The notes: generated by a model from the letters alone, not told the origin. DNA of 64,000 bases from Limnephilus marmoratus (GCA_917880885.1 OU862913.1:22143286-22207285); one strand, 5' to 3'. Positions 1-12,060 are shown, numbered from the stretch's first letter. Made by a program: numbers and translations.

Positions 1-1760
1 ATGGTAAACTGCTTATGCTGTTAGAGAGCCATTGAATGCACCTATTTTTAACTGTTTATCCCGTATTTTAGTATTCATAAAAAAATAGTTAAATTTGTAA
101 ACGCGTGAATTCTGCATTATGTATTTGGTTTAAACTTGGCCCACGTAGTACCTATTTGAAAAAAAAAATATATATTATGACTTCTATATGTTGTCTATGG
201 GCTACTTGATAATCACAGATATAAATTTAAATGCATCATGCATTTTTGAATATGTGATCAACATGTATGTGAACACACGATCAATGATTTGTAAGAAATT
301 ATATTTCGCTTCGTCAAATGTAGATAATAAATAATTCAGAAGAGATGCGAGACATTTCTTGTTAAAAAGTGAAACTACTAAGTTATCTTTGTGATTAATC
401 ATAGAATACAATGCACGGGAAGTATTGAAATAATTCCAATAAAAGTTTTAAGGTAGCTCTTCAAGTTGGCCACATTTTGGCCATCAAATGCCCGAGCGTG
501 TTTGCAAATTGGCCAACCGCTCCAATGCTTAACCGTGTCCTAATTTAGATGTAAAATTGACACTTTTTACAGGCAAATATCGTTCTTCAATCCCAGATTG
601 GTTTTGAGATAACATACTCCTTCTGTAAACGGAAATGAATTTATGCTACCAGAATATTATGGAATGGAAAAGTCAAAAAGGTATAGCCACAATATTGATT
701 TTTACGGTTCTGCTAAAATATCTTTTGATATGTACGGTGTAAAATTTTCATATTAGACTTTTTCAAAAATTAAAAATTTCATTGGAGAGATGTTGGCACG
801 ACTGAATCTGCTTTAGGCCAAAATACGTACTTCTTTAAATCAATTGAAAATATGCATGAATCATATAATAAAATAGAAGCCGTTAAACGTCATAAAGTAA
901 CATTCACAAACATGATGATTAATATACGAAGTATTTTTGTATGTACAATTTTGCTTAGAAAAACTTGACAGCGCTTTTTTGGTAGTGTTGTCTGATAAAA
1001 CAGTATTTTTGAGTGATTTGGGTGCGGAGCCCGTGCCTTGGAATAATTTGAAACACAACAGTTGTCATACGAACACTCTAGATCGGGAGAGATTCCAAAA
1101 CGGCTACTGGTTTTCAGTAATTTTGCTTGGTCGGCAATTCAATCAACAGAATCTACTCTGATTACCAACTTTAAAAAAATGTTAACGCTGCAAATGCTCT
1201 GACTTTAACATTCACATGTTTTTTTTCTGACGAAGAATAACTCAAATGTAAGGTCATGAACTTTTTGACTGGGCGAAACTTTCCCTTAGAAGTAGGAGAA
1301 GGGGTTAATATCGAAAATATGGGGGCTGTAAGACCACCAGCCCGCTGTAAATACGAAATCATCACAATTATTTTATTGAGCGATTTAAAAATATTATTGG
1401 AATCCCCGTGACGGAGTGTTGGCACTTTTAAAGAAAGTACGTAGCTAAGGTTGTGAATTATTAACAAAGAAACAAGATATGAACACACTGGACTCTCGAG
1501 TGAAATGCATACAACATGACCACCGAAGTAGAATATACCAGATCCACTGTTGATCATTCGCTTATTTGCAAATCCAGCTCAAGCAAGGGAAAAAACCAGT
1601 CGGTGATACCTTTTTAGCCAATTTGTCAAAATTTTTAATTGTGGCACAGAATGACTATTTTAATGCCGATCATTGGGTAGAAAAAGACATTTTTTTGGCA
1701 GGCTATCAACACAAAATATGGAAGTATAAAGTACAAAAACCTTCTTATTTTATTTTTTAA
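1..1760. other. AT-rich stretch, no gene recognised
   Basis: No recognisable gene or repeat. Short open frames occur on both strands between 861 and 1760, the longest being 128 codons on the minus strand at 1557-1171. None has a recognisable domain, and plus-strand frames are broken every 50-80 codons. The base composition at 1000-1560 is slightly less AT-rich than its surroundings, so this could be a decayed coding region or unclassified repeat. I cannot assign it. Confidence 0.4.
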
Positions 1761-2834
1761 CTTTATACAGCAGAGATATGTTCTTTTTAATGCATGATAA
1801 TAGCCTGTTGCCTTTAAAGGAAATTATGCCAAATGCAAGCCAGTCAGGGGTTTCATCAAGGATGCATTTTGGGACTACTTTTATTTTGAGATTATTCTGA
1901 TTCTGTCTAAAAGCTCTTTGATTAAGATATATCGTTTTTTTGCGAATTATCATTTTGTCTGATGTGTTCTACATCGGTGGAAAGACAATTATTATTATTA
2001 TAAATATGGTATTCCCATATTAATTATGGATAGTTTGTACTCTGCTAGGACTTTTGGACATTTGTTTACCGTAGCCTCTGATATGCATTGTCTTCGTATT
2101 TAAATATTCTAAAATCTTGTGGTATTTTCTATAATAATATTATATATTATATTGTATGTAATTATTGATTATCTAACGTTGGTGGCACTTTTTCGCTTTA
2201 GAAACTAAATAAAAAAAAACATACCCTTAATGTCTGTAGATGTTACTAGTTATATTAGTAAAGCGTTCTCTGCCGCGTCTCTATTTTACCTCAAGCAAAT
2301 CTGATGTTGAACTCAATAAAATTATGAAATCTTCCATTATACCTTAAAATAATTGAATAACACGTTTTAATTCGGATGGTGAAATGAGTTGTTTATGGTG
2401 TGATACGGACGCGGCTAAACATTTGGCTTCACGGCATTTATATATGAACTAAGTACATGTTTGAGAATATAAAGTGTTGGGTGGGAAATCTAATGGTACG
2501 CTGGCGTTGCAATACTTGGATTAGTGAGGAGGGAACAAGCAGCGAATAGAGAGTTTAAATTTACCCCTTTACAGAGAGCTAATGAAACACTTTCAACACC
2601 TACCAAAAAATATCCTAAATGTTGAGTTTGGCATCCATCTCGGGTCTGGAGATAACCTAGCAACTGTATTTAAGTGATTTTTTAGATATATGTACAGTCG
2701 TCACATTGCTATCGGGTAGGAACCCTTACAATCCAACCCGACTCATAATATTCCTGAGTTTACTGAACATTTGAACAACCGGACAAGTCTCTTGATTTTG
2801 TGCAAATACGAGTACACGTTTGATAGATTTTCAA
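1761..2834. other. Non-coding AT-rich stretch
   Basis: Only short A/T runs and an (ATT)n tract near 1990 are visible. No gene or repeat boundary was found. Confidence 0.5.
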
Positions 2835-3104
2835 ATTATCTTACCGAACGGATTGCAATCTTTAGAAAATATACGTCAGGTGGGAAATCTTTTAATTTTA
2901 CACAGCACGGTGCTCTGTAGTACTAGGCACTTGAAAGGCACGTCGAGCACTTATCCAACATTTGTACAAGGTTTGCATTTGCCACGTGAAAATGAGTCAT
3001 TTATGGCTTGTTATTGTGCTCAACAGTTGGATTTTGGAGCGGCTTGGGGACAATGTGTGTTTCCTCCCTCCTACAACATTTCAATCTTCTTAAAAGTACC
3101 GTAA
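2835..3104 (+). pseudogene. Decayed LINE reverse-transcriptase C-terminus (family LINE-1w)
   Basis: The frame reads LPNGLQSLENIRQVG, then a stretch near ENESFMACYCAQQLDF, then VFPPSYN. These align in order with the better preserved copy at 33.6-34.3 kb (LTDGLQSLEHRRRVG, TGRFFDSFLCSTARLWND, VFPPSYN). Many substitutions and the lost RT core make this an old 5'-truncated relic. It lacks the conserved 3' stem-loop tail seen in younger copies. Confidence 0.7.
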
Positions 3105-4100
3105 ATACATATCCTAACGTTGATGAAGGCTTTGAGGGGAACCCAATTGAACTAATTAATTAAATAAATAAAAGGCAAAAAAAATAAATTTTTTAGCCAT
3201 ACTATGTCTCCTATATTGTTTAACAACTTTTACCGCCAGGGGAGCTGCTGTTAGACTGGCTTTTTTACAGTGGATATTGATTGATTAGGGATGTACGGTA
3301 TAAAGGGGTATATTTAGCCACCGGAACAGTAGAATTGGACAATAATAAAACTAGCCCCGTACCATTACATTGACCGCCATTAGAATTTGTAAGTACCAAT
3401 ATATTGACAGCAATAATTGTAAAGTACATAATAATAATTGTAATTTGTAAATTTTGATTAAATTTACAAACACTCATATTTCTACATGTAATTTATATAT
3501 ACCAACTATATATATTTTTGTAATATAAATGATGTAACCTTTAAAAAATTCAATCTACAATCCGTAGCGGGTTTGCCGTAGCTCGGAAATCTGTGACGAA
3601 AGAGTCTTTTGTGTCTTCAAGTAAAATAAAATTCTGACATTTTTGAAAAGTACTTTTCACATTTTCTGATATTTAATATAACATATATTCAACAATAGTA
3701 ATTTTTCTATAGATTTATATTACGAATCTACCATGTTCAGTATTAAAAACTTTTCTGTCAGAATTTTATTCGTGTTAAAAATTATTACTAACAATTATTT
3801 TGAAAATGGTCGTTTTCGACCGCCGTTTCCTACTCGTAGAATATACATACTTGACTAATCTATAACTATTACTATGTTTAAGGTTCAATTATTATCGTAT
3901 TTAATCTTCTTTCTAAACTATAAATAAATAATCTGAAGGTTGTGAGTAAACTGGCGATTAGCTCACTGAGAATTTAATTATGTGACAAATGAAAATATAT
4001 TCCAATACAAACAACAATTCGGTTTTTTCTTGAAAAATTATCTGAAAATTACCGTTTTTTTAACACAAAAAGATCGGCATTTTTACAGCATTACTTCTAT
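3105..4100. other. Non-coding AT-rich stretch
   Basis: No gene seen. A short inverted pair (AATAAAATTCTGACA near 3625 and its complement near 3760) may mark a worn TIR element, but no TSD was recognised. Confidence 0.4.
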
Positions 4101-4504
4101 TTAAGGTGGTACTTAAAAGAATTTGTATATGGCGCGTGTATAATTATTTTAAGAAAAAAACACTTTTTGCAAGGTGTGCTTCAAAACATTATTTGTTTAC
4201 GTGCTTACGTACGTAATATGAATAAAAATAAATAGTTTTACCAATAAACAAACTCGACTCTTTCAAGAAAGGCTAACATATTGAATCGTTGACTCAACAT
4301 TGTATTTGTATGCTTTTCTTGAAAGATTTTAGTTTATTTATGGATAAAACTACTTATTCATATTCATATAGCACTTGTATGGGCGCAAACAATCAATTCA
4401 TCTTAATATTTTAAAGTTTAACTTGCAAAAAGTTGTTTTTCTAAAATTAAAGTATTGTTATTTGTGAAAGAGTAGATTTGAAATTCTTTTAAGTATCACC
4501 TTAA
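4101..4504. mobile_element. Palindromic MITE with TTAA target duplication
   Basis: The element starts TTAAGGTGGTACTTAAAAG and ends with its near-perfect inverse at 4481-4504. The similarity continues inward, with CTTTTTGCAAG, the TAGTTTTA block and CTTTCAAGAAA all recurring inverted, so each arm is about 190 bp and the element is almost wholly palindromic. TTAA is present on both sides, a target typical of piggyBac-type transposases. There is no coding capacity. The superfamily is inferred from the TSD alone. Confidence 0.8.
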
Positions 4505-5852
4505 GAAATTGGATTAGCAAACATATATACATATACACATGCACATACTGCGAAAATTTAAGGGTAAAATTTTTGCATGAAAATAAAGTTTTCCAAATAT
4601 AGTAATTCTGCATCTAACAAAAAAAGTTAACATGTGAACGTCATTATATTTTGTAATCGTCTTTGTGAACGTTTTTTTTAAATATTTAAATTCTGTTGAT
4701 TTTGCATCTACCTGTTGAGTGACAGCTGTTTCGGCATTCAAAGCTATTTTACAATCTATTTTCTTTTAAGAGACGTGGAAATCGTGAAGGTACGTTTACA
4801 CGAACTGCTTCTCAACCAAATGCATATATATTTATTTTATAAAACTCACACATTTTTTGTTTAGTTTTTCCAACACAATCACACCCGAAATTTTCGCGGT
4901 ATGCGCAAAACCACGTGTATATAAATCAAAACGAAATGGATTGAAAAATAACACAAAAAATTACTATTTTGGCAGAAGACCAAAATTAGAAAAATTTTCA
5001 AAAATCTGATAGAAATAACAACTGGTATTATATTGTTAATATATTTGAAAAACATATTGCAGAAATCTAAGTTACCGACTTTAAACGTTGGAGTTTAAAT
5101 AATGAATCTTTTCTTTTAACAAATCCTAAATAATTTCTACTTTTGCATGGTGTTCTATTAAAGCACAGATATTAGAATAAACAATACTTAAATATTTCTA
5201 TAAACAAAAACAGTAGATTTGTGATTGGTGTATTTAAAAGTATGTAATAAATAATAACAAAAATGTTTGTAGTTTAGTAATTCTCAATGGGTAGAAATAG
5301 AAATAGCACTGATTCATAGGTACGCTTAGATTAGAGACATTAAACAGTGCTTAGATAAGATTTATAAACAATATACATTAATCATTTTTGGCAACCCTGT
5401 TTTTGATGTCATAATTATACTGTATATTAATTTGTAACACAATGTATTGTAACTGAGAAGTATTTTGTATTTTTCTTGGTTTAGTTTGTGTATCCACAAA
5501 AATTATTATTATAAATACGTACAGGTAAATCATTTTAAAGAGATCCTTGCTTATGTAGTGGTGTACTGGTTGAATATCGGAAATAATAAATCATTGAAGA
5601 ATATAATACTAATATATTTAAAGGGAACATGAAACAGAACAAGTCTACTAATGAACTCCTCTAAAACAACGGGTTTGCGCATGTCAGTGCGCAGGGATGC
5701 GTGATGGGGGTGCTACTCGCATGAAAAAATAGAACGAAATGGATTGACTCTACTAAAGAGCTGACTAAATTACTCTACTAAAATTGTGTTAGTTGAAATT
5801 GGGTGTTCGGACTCATTTAGTTACTAATATACTCACTACTCGACTAAATTAC
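4505..5852. other. Non-coding AT-rich stretch
   Basis: No gene, RNA or clear repeat edge seen. Confidence 0.4.
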
Positions 5853-6000
5853 TATTCGGTACTTGAACTTATAAATAGTGGCTATATATCAGATAAGTTG
5901 GCCAAGTTTTCTAACTATGTGAGTATTTTATTTAATTTTTATTGATGTTTGTTATAGTACGGATAAGCTGCTGGGGAGGATGGTGAAATACCTCCTCAAA
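5853..6000 (+). repeat. Diverged end of TIR element J
   Basis: The sequence CTATTCGGTACTTGAAC, through ATAAGTTGGCC, to GAGGATGGTGAAATACC matches the right half of the element at 19461-20961. Only one end is recognisable, so this copy is truncated or heavily worn. Confidence 0.6.
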
Positions 6001-6019
6001 GTAATATATCATTGAATAT

Positions 6020-6145
6020 GGCCGAATTAGAGTTATGGTAAGATCCTGGGTTCGATTGCCAGTTTCGACCGTTACCTTTTTATTTGTCTTGTTCCTTTCA
6101 TTTTTCGTTTAGATTTATTAGTATTATCTTCTTCTATTATATTAA
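6020..6145 (+). repeat. tRNA-derived SINE relic (family M)
   Basis: A tRNA-like B box (GGGTTCGATTGCC near 6050) is followed by a tail CGACCGTTACCTTTTTATTTG that recurs at 26.27 kb. The A-box region is worn. It is probably a short tRNA-headed SINE distinct from family B. Confidence 0.5.
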
Positions 6146-7431
6146 AGGAAATAACCTATAAAAGTTATTACAATATAAATAGAATTAATAATCTTCGCTA
6201 CGTATCCAGTATCTTTGGATGTCCTCTTTAAAATGATTTGCCTGTACTTTTGTATTGTTTTGTCAAATAAAATATCACCGAATATTCGTTTTTAGAAAGT
6301 GGATGCGGTAAAAATATTTATTAAAAAAAAACAACTTGTTTTTTAAAAGAAAAAATAAAAATGATTTTCAAGCGCTTTCCCAAATTACAAAACAGAACCT
6401 CTCGTTAGACTGCTGCATTTTCGAGTATTTTAAACATATTTTTTTAATTATAAAAAAACTAGTATTTTTGTAATATTTTTCATAATTTTTACCGTGACTG
6501 CAAAAAAGAAAGCAAAAAAATGTATTTAAAAATTTTATATAAAAATAAATAAATACATTTTTTTAAAATGATTTTTCATAAACTTTTTTAGCAATCAATA
6601 ATTTAAATTAGTTTTAATTTTTTGTGAATTGATTCGCTTTTCTAGTCATTATTTAGTCAAACGAAAAAAAAAAACAAACTACCAATTTTTTGTTTGGACC
6701 ACCTTTACAATTTTAGATATATCTTAGATTTAGAATTATTTTCTACACATTTAGAAATGTAAGGTTTTTGTAACACTATTCTAGTCATATTTGAATTTTA
6801 ATAATAACGATCAATGGTTTTTTTGTATTTTGTGGTTAGCAATAGTTTGCAACTGTAGTTTAAAATTTTGTACAAAAGTTTGTATTTCTTTAAAAACTTA
6901 ATTAGATCACTTTACGACATTCCATTTTTCAATGACATTATTTTATATATGCTTTTTTCTATCTAAAAAAAAATCACCAAAAATGTAGTTTTTTTATCCA
7001 TTTCAACATGGATTTTTTAAAATTATAAAAAGGTCTTAAAATTATTTTTTTTTACAATTTTCGTATTTACCTAGTAATGCTTCATATTTAAAATAAGTTG
7101 AATTTGAACATTTTTGAATTTTTAATTAGTTATTTCCCACGCAACTTTTTTGGTTTAGACATTTAGTTAAGAGAGTGCACCATGTAGTTGACTGATATAT
7201 GTTTGACTTAGGTATTTGTATTTTAAATAAATCCAGAGTTATGTTGTATCTTCAGTATTAATTGTATCACTTTTCTGTATATTATCTAAGAAAAAGGTGA
7301 TTGTTTATAAAGTTTGAAATGTGACCCTAACCTCACTGAAAAAAATACATAATATAATGCCAAATCGAATTGAAAAATTTAACGAATAATCCAAATATAT
7401 TGAATCAAATGTCAAACTGTCGTCAAGTCAC
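6146..7431. other. Very AT-rich non-coding stretch
   Basis: Dense poly-A and poly-T tracts, especially 6290-7090. No gene or repeat boundary recognised. Confidence 0.5.
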
Positions 7432-8215
7432 TTTGGGAGGCAGATTGGGTACCGCCAGTTCGGGAACTATTTATTGGATAACCAACACTTCTCGCATAAG
7501 TGGTTCGTTACGTTTAGCGACTTATTGGTGTTCATGGGGTGATTGTCCAGATCTTGGTGGCATATGCCCACCAACTGACTCTAGATACTAATATCTACAG
7601 CCTGTATGTCGGACGAATATCTACAGCTCATATGTTGAACTAATATCTACGAACTTCAGAGTGTTGACTAATATCTACAGAGCGTAGGTTGGATTAATCA
7701 GCTAAATGTGTCCAATAGTCCGATATTAGGGATTTTTACATATATACTTACATAAATTAAGTTTTTTAAACTGCATACGCAATGTTACGTTATTCCAATA
7801 TGCTATACATAATTGCAAATCCAACCACTGCCAGTGCTGTACATATTCGTCAACACTTTGGTTCTCATAGATATTCGTCAACAGTTTGAGCTGTAGATAT
7901 TCGTCAACACTTTTCTTCTCATAGATATTAGTTCGATTTTTTCAGTTTTTGGAATTCCTGTAGATATTAGTAGACGCCTCCCACCAACTGCATGGCAGGC
8001 GGCCAATTCGGAGAGGCTTGTTGGGGAGACCTTTTGATATCTTCAACAGGACTCTCTCGGAACATCGCTTGCAATGCAGTGGGAGAGATAGATTCATTCG
8101 TCTGTCACTCCTGGACACACTGGCCCCCAGATTCCTACCTTCTAGAGCTTCCAGAGCTTCCTCTCCTTCTTTTCCTAAAAATACCCTCCACACAGCATCC
8201 CCAAAGATGATGTGT
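7432..8215 (+). mobile_element. Family A element, split by MITE F
   Basis: The copy begins TTTGGGAGGCAG, carries the GGTACCGCC and GGATAACCAACACTTCT blocks, and resumes at 7980 with CCACCAACTGCATGGCAGG. It ends near the conserved CCCTCCACACAGCATCCCC block. The two parts abut the MITE at 7578-7979 with CCCACCAACTG on both sides (7567-7577 and 7980-7990), an apparent 11-bp TSD. The final stem-loop and poly(A) are lost. Confidence 0.85.
7578..7979. mobile_element. MITE F with clustered subterminal repeats
   Basis: The left end holds about five direct copies of a unit containing AATATCTAC, spaced about 30 bp apart. The right end holds about four copies of its inverse, GTAGATATT. The middle is unique and AT-rich. 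It is inserted in a family A copy with an apparent 11-bp TSD. A second copy lies at about 49.11-49.58 kb. No coding frame is present. Clustered inverted subterminal motifs resemble transposase-binding arrays, and a 9-11 bp TSD would suit a Mutator-like element, but that assignment is inference. Confidence 0.75.
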
Positions 8216-8239
8216 CGAGCTAATGTAATTGTTATTAAA

Positions 8240-8334
8240 TTCCCAACCTTCCTCTTCTACGTCTCCTTGTTTTCAACCTGACAACACACCTCAATTGCGG
8301 ATGGCATAGCCCCACTGCCTTCGATCATTCGGAG
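8240..8334 (+). repeat. Family B SINE, 3' fragment
   Basis: It matches the family B body from the CCAACCTTCCTCTTC block to GGATGGCATAGCCCCACTG, with many substitutions. It is truncated on both sides. Confidence 0.7.
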
Positions 8335-9235
8335 CTTTAGTGTCGTTTTAACAAATAAAATACTGATACAAATGCCTTTTTGATTTTTTTCGCAGTATCA
8401 CTAATCTAAAGTTGCAACAAAAAGGTAAGAAACTGATAAATTCGACGTAAATAATATTGGAAGAAGTTTCTTTTGATTAGTGACATCTATTGAAAAAAGT
8501 CAAAACCATCAGATCACTGTATTTTTTGATTCAGTATTTTGGCTCTTCGGAACATTTAGTGCAAGTAAAATAGTTGCTTCACAGAACTTGAACAATTCAC
8601 CAAATTTCAAAGTCAATCAAGTTCTGCTTTCATTCCATTATGAACATATGAACCATTTGTTTCATGGTAAGCACTTGAATAATAACACAGTTCTATACTT
8701 ACACAGAACTTAAATATGGTCTTAGAAACGTGATATGTTCAAGTTTGATGAAAAAATTGCTCCTTAGTACAAATGTAGGTGCAGTTTGATATTTGAATGG
8801 ATTTTAGAAAAACAGAGCGTTGAAATATTTTGTTGCTACAAAAAAATCAGTTTTAAAACTTTTTTGGCAATTTGTATATTATGTATTTTTTATAAGTTTG
8901 GAAAGTCTAGTTTCAATTAAAAATTGATACTTTTTGCAAAGTAATATTTCGGTAAGTTGTCAGATTTGCCGGAGAGGTTAGTTTAAAACTTACCAAAAGG
9001 TTAGTAAACTTGACCAAAAACGGTTAGTAACCCCATAAGCAATCAGTTGTTTCAAACACCGTGTGATTAGTTTATTGATGTGTATCACTATGTAGTTTAG
9101 TGTATTTATGAACAAAAAAAAAACAATCATTTGACGATGAACCTAATAATAATTATAATATGAATAAAAAATAATTTTGTGTTTTTATTTATCGCTGTTT
9201 TAAGTTTTTTTTTGTCAGTGAAAGACGAGAAAGAC
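8335..9235. other. Non-coding AT-rich stretch
   Basis: No gene or repeat edge recognised. Confidence 0.4.
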
Positions 9236-9434
9236 TTTTGTAGAAATTCACCTGTGACAAAGTCTTCAAATGTCCATTCAGCACTATTTTGTTTTTTTTT
9301 GTCGTTTGAAAAGTTCATTCTGGGTGCGTTTCATCTTTCTAGCAAATTTGAACAAGCTGACGAGCTTTACAACATGGTATTTGTCCTCTTCTGGTGATTA
9401 CAATTTGTTCAAAAGTTCAAACAGACTTATAGTC

Positions 9435-9658
9435 TTTTTCGTTATTTGTTTTTGGGGTGTTATGACGTGTTCCGCTACCTCCTTTTTTAGCCAACGTTTC
9501 GGACATCGTTGAAGTGTCCATCTACCGGATCTGCCCTGATGATGGACACTGCAACGATGTCCGAAATGTTGGCTAAAGAAGGAGGTAGCGCAACACAGCA
9601 TAACACCCCAAAAACAAATAACGAAAATGCTTTTGGCCGTGAAAATCTTAAAACGTAT
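9435..9658 (+). mobile_element. Palindromic Penelope-like short retroelement
   Basis: Flanked by a perfect 13-bp TSD, CAGACTTATAGTC, at 9422-9434 and 9659-9671. Long inverted arms run from TTTTTGGGGTGTTATG inward through CTACCTCC and CCAACGTTTCGGAC and back out. An asymmetric tail, CTTTTGGCCGTGAAAATC, follows the right arm, giving plus orientation. The same design recurs at 28.3, 47.6 and 59.3 kb. No protein is encoded. The TSD shows it moved as a discrete unit; the Penelope link rests on the hammerhead-like core. Confidence 0.75.
9533..9573 (+). ncRNA. Hammerhead-ribozyme-like core
   Basis: CTGATGA (9536-9542) is followed by a stem II of GGACA pairing with TGTCC, then GAAAT (9563-9567), where the consensus is GAAAC. 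Flanking GCC and GGC can pair as a minimal stem I. Small hammerheads of this layout are known from Penelope-like elements. The last core base has changed, so this copy is probably inactive. Confidence 0.5.
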
Positions 9659-9851
9659 CAGACTTATAGTCGTTTTACACTATCTCTTTTTTCAGCCTGA
9701 TTCCCGTGTAGAGACCAAAAACAAAATTTTTCCCTTTACACGATCGCTATTTTCATCTCTATTTTCTTATCTACGATTTCGGTTGGCATCACTACAAAAA
9801 AAGTTGGTTCAAGTGCTGTTTGTAGTGATGCCAGCTGAAATATTTACATAA

Positions 9852-9968
9852 TATAAAGCGAGCGCGCGGTGTCGATTTGATTTAACAGATGGCATTGGTT
9901 ATAAGGGTTGGGTAATAGCGTGGCGTTGTGTATCATTAGCCACAGCAACATGTGGCCGGGTCTGCTAG
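9852..9968 (+). mobile_element. Helitron 3' fragment
   Basis: It ends in a CCACA/TGTGG hairpin, then CCGGGTCTGCTAG followed by T, the same 3' terminus as the complete copies at 38.6 kb. The 5' part is missing. Confidence 0.75.
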
Positions 9969-10337
9969 TTGTACGTATAAAAATAAAGATGAAAATAGCG
10001 ATCGTGTAAAGTGAAAAATGTTGTCTTTGGTCTTTATGCGGGAATCGGGCTGGAAAAAGAGATGGTGTAAAACAGCTATTATAGTCGGCATTCAACGGGA
10101 ACCTTTCAACTGTCGAAAAAAATAAAATGGTGCTGAATGCCCATTTGAAGACAATGTTACATTTGAATTTTTGTGAAATAAACCAACTTATGAATACTTT
10201 TGTTTGCACTCTCACCCATCCCCGATTAAAATGAATGGCATAAAAATTTACAATAGGTTTAGAAATCTGTTAAGAACTTTCTGTACGCTCAACTAGCAGT
10301 CGGTGAGATCGACTTAAATGCTCAAAGCGTTTCAATT

Positions 10338-10665
10338 TAGTAGACGGGTATGGAACCATTAAGTGGATAACTAACACTTCTGTCGTAGGTCACCCCGAGT
10401 GGCAATCTTCGTCCGGTGACTTAGCAGAGGTGTCCGGGTTCATGGAGTGAGGCTTGTCCAAGTCTTGATGCTCGTGCCGGATCGAGAGAGGCCGGTTGAA
10501 GGAGACCTTTGACTCCTACAGCTGGACTCTTTCGACGCATGGCCTTGCTCCACATTGGGAGATATAGATTCATAGATCCATCACTCCTGGACACACTAAC
10601 CCCCAGATTCCTAAACATTCCTCATAAATTTTCCTTCCTAGAACATCCCCAAAGACACACAGGTT
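10338..10665 (+). mobile_element. Family A element, truncated both ends
   Basis: Conserved blocks appear in order: GGATAACTAACACTTCTG, GTGACTTAGCAGAGGTG, GGATCGAGAGAGGCC, CCATCACTCCTGGACACAC and the AACATCCCCAAAGA remnant. Internal deletions shorten the middle. The stem-loop tail is absent. Confidence 0.75.
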
Positions 10666-10689
10666 CAAATAATGCCATTTTTTTATATT

Positions 10690-11154
10690 TTCAACACACC
10701 TCCCTCCTTAACAATTTGATTCATAAATGTCTTTGTTTTAATTAATTAGTAAGATGTACATTTTAAAGTAAAAAATACTTTTATTTAAATTTTATTTTGT
10801 TTGCAGTAGCTACTTAAACATAAAACACCTTTAAAAAAAATTGTAAAATATTAATTTTTCCTCGTTATTTTTATTTTTTGGTTTTACACGATTTAGATTT
10901 GACCTCTTTTATAAAAGTATTTTTACATTATTTCTAATTTCGTGTGTGCTTTATTTTTGGTTTGAGTAGGACCCAACACGAGAAGGAGAAAGGCAGGCGC
11001 TGTGGATTTAAAGGAAGAAGAAAAAAGAGAAGTATTGAAATTATTTTGATATTCGGACGAGGAAAAAAATTGAAAAAAATGTACCTACGTTCTTAATTAT
11101 TTGAGAGAAGTTATTGTAATTAATTATATCATTATAATTATTTTTTTTAAACTT
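10690..11154. other. Non-coding AT-rich stretch
   Basis: Nothing recognisable beyond short purine-rich runs near 10985-11030. Confidence 0.4.
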
Positions 11155-12060
11155 TGATGGTTTAGTAGGATGAGATTTTAACCACTCGGAACGATTTTTG
11201 GCATATTATAGCAGGTTTACAAAACGTCTTGAGCGGTCACTTGCTATTTAATGTGCCAAAATTTATAGAAACTAAAAATATGGAATAAACAATGAAATCT
11301 AGGTGGATTTATTTACTTGGTTTGAGATTTCAACCACTCGAACGATTTTTGACATTTTGGCAAGTTTGTAAAATGTCTTGGGTGATCGCTTGCCATAAGA
11401 TGCCAAAATTTATAGAACCTAAAATTATGGGATAAACGGTGAAATCTAAGTGGATTCATTGACTTGGTATGGGATTTTAATCACTTGAATGATTGTTGGC
11501 ATATTATGGAAAATTTGCAAAACGACTTGAGCGATCACTTGCCATAATGTGCCTAAATTTAAAGAACCTAAAATTATGGGATAAATGGTGAAATCTAAGT
11601 GGATTCATTGACTTGGTACGAGGTTTTAATCACTTGAATGATTTTTGGAATATTATGGAAAATTTGCAAAACGACTTGAGCGATCACTTGCCGTAATGTG
11701 CCAAAATTTATAGAACCTAAAATTATGGGATAAACGGTGAAATCTAAGTGGATTCATTGACTTGGTATGAGGTTTTAATCACTTGAATGATTTTTGGAAT
11801 ATTATGGAAAATTTGCAAAACGACTTGAGCGATCACTTGCCATAATGTGCCAAAATTTATAGAACCTAAAATTATGGGATAAACGGTGAAATCTAAGTGG
11901 ATTCATTGACTTGGTATGGGATTTTAATCACTTGAATGATTTTTGGCATATTATGGCAAATTTGCAAAACGACTTGAGCCATCGCATGCCATAATGTGCC
12001 AAAATTTATGGAACCTAAAAATATGAGATAAACAGTGAAATCTTGGTTTCATTGGCTTTA
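11155..12060. repeat. 149-bp tandem satellite, about six units
   Basis: The motif TGGATTCATTGACTTGG recurs at 11451, 11600, 11749 and 11898, exactly 149 bp apart. More diverged units extend to about 11155 and 12060. Each unit contains GCGATCACTTGCC and CCAAAATTTATAGAACC. The inner units are almost identical, implying recent homogenisation. No coding frame. The length is near that of nucleosomal DNA. Confidence 0.9.

Larger units (their letters stand above)
9236..10190. mobile_element. Composite palindromic element K with nested insertions
   Basis: Outer arms (about 9240-9320 and 10095-10175) are inverted copies containing GTCTTCAAATG and CATTCAGCAC followed by an A/T tract. A second inverted pair lies at 9665-9765 and 9985-10082 (GAAAATAGCGATCGTGTAAA). 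A smaller hairpin (GGCATCACTACAAA and its inverse) sits at 9782-9834. A Penelope-like palindrome (9435-9658) and a Helitron end are nested inside. A related arm pair is at 55.65-56.85 kb. It is probably a long-TIR or foldback element without coding capacity. Confidence 0.6.

Noticed and set aside
202..411. 69-codon minus-strand frame
   Set aside because: No motif, no splice or start context, composition equal to background.
9270..9851. Overlapping 63-80 codon frames
   Set aside because: They run through the palindromic element and its flanks, appear on both strands and carry no protein motif.
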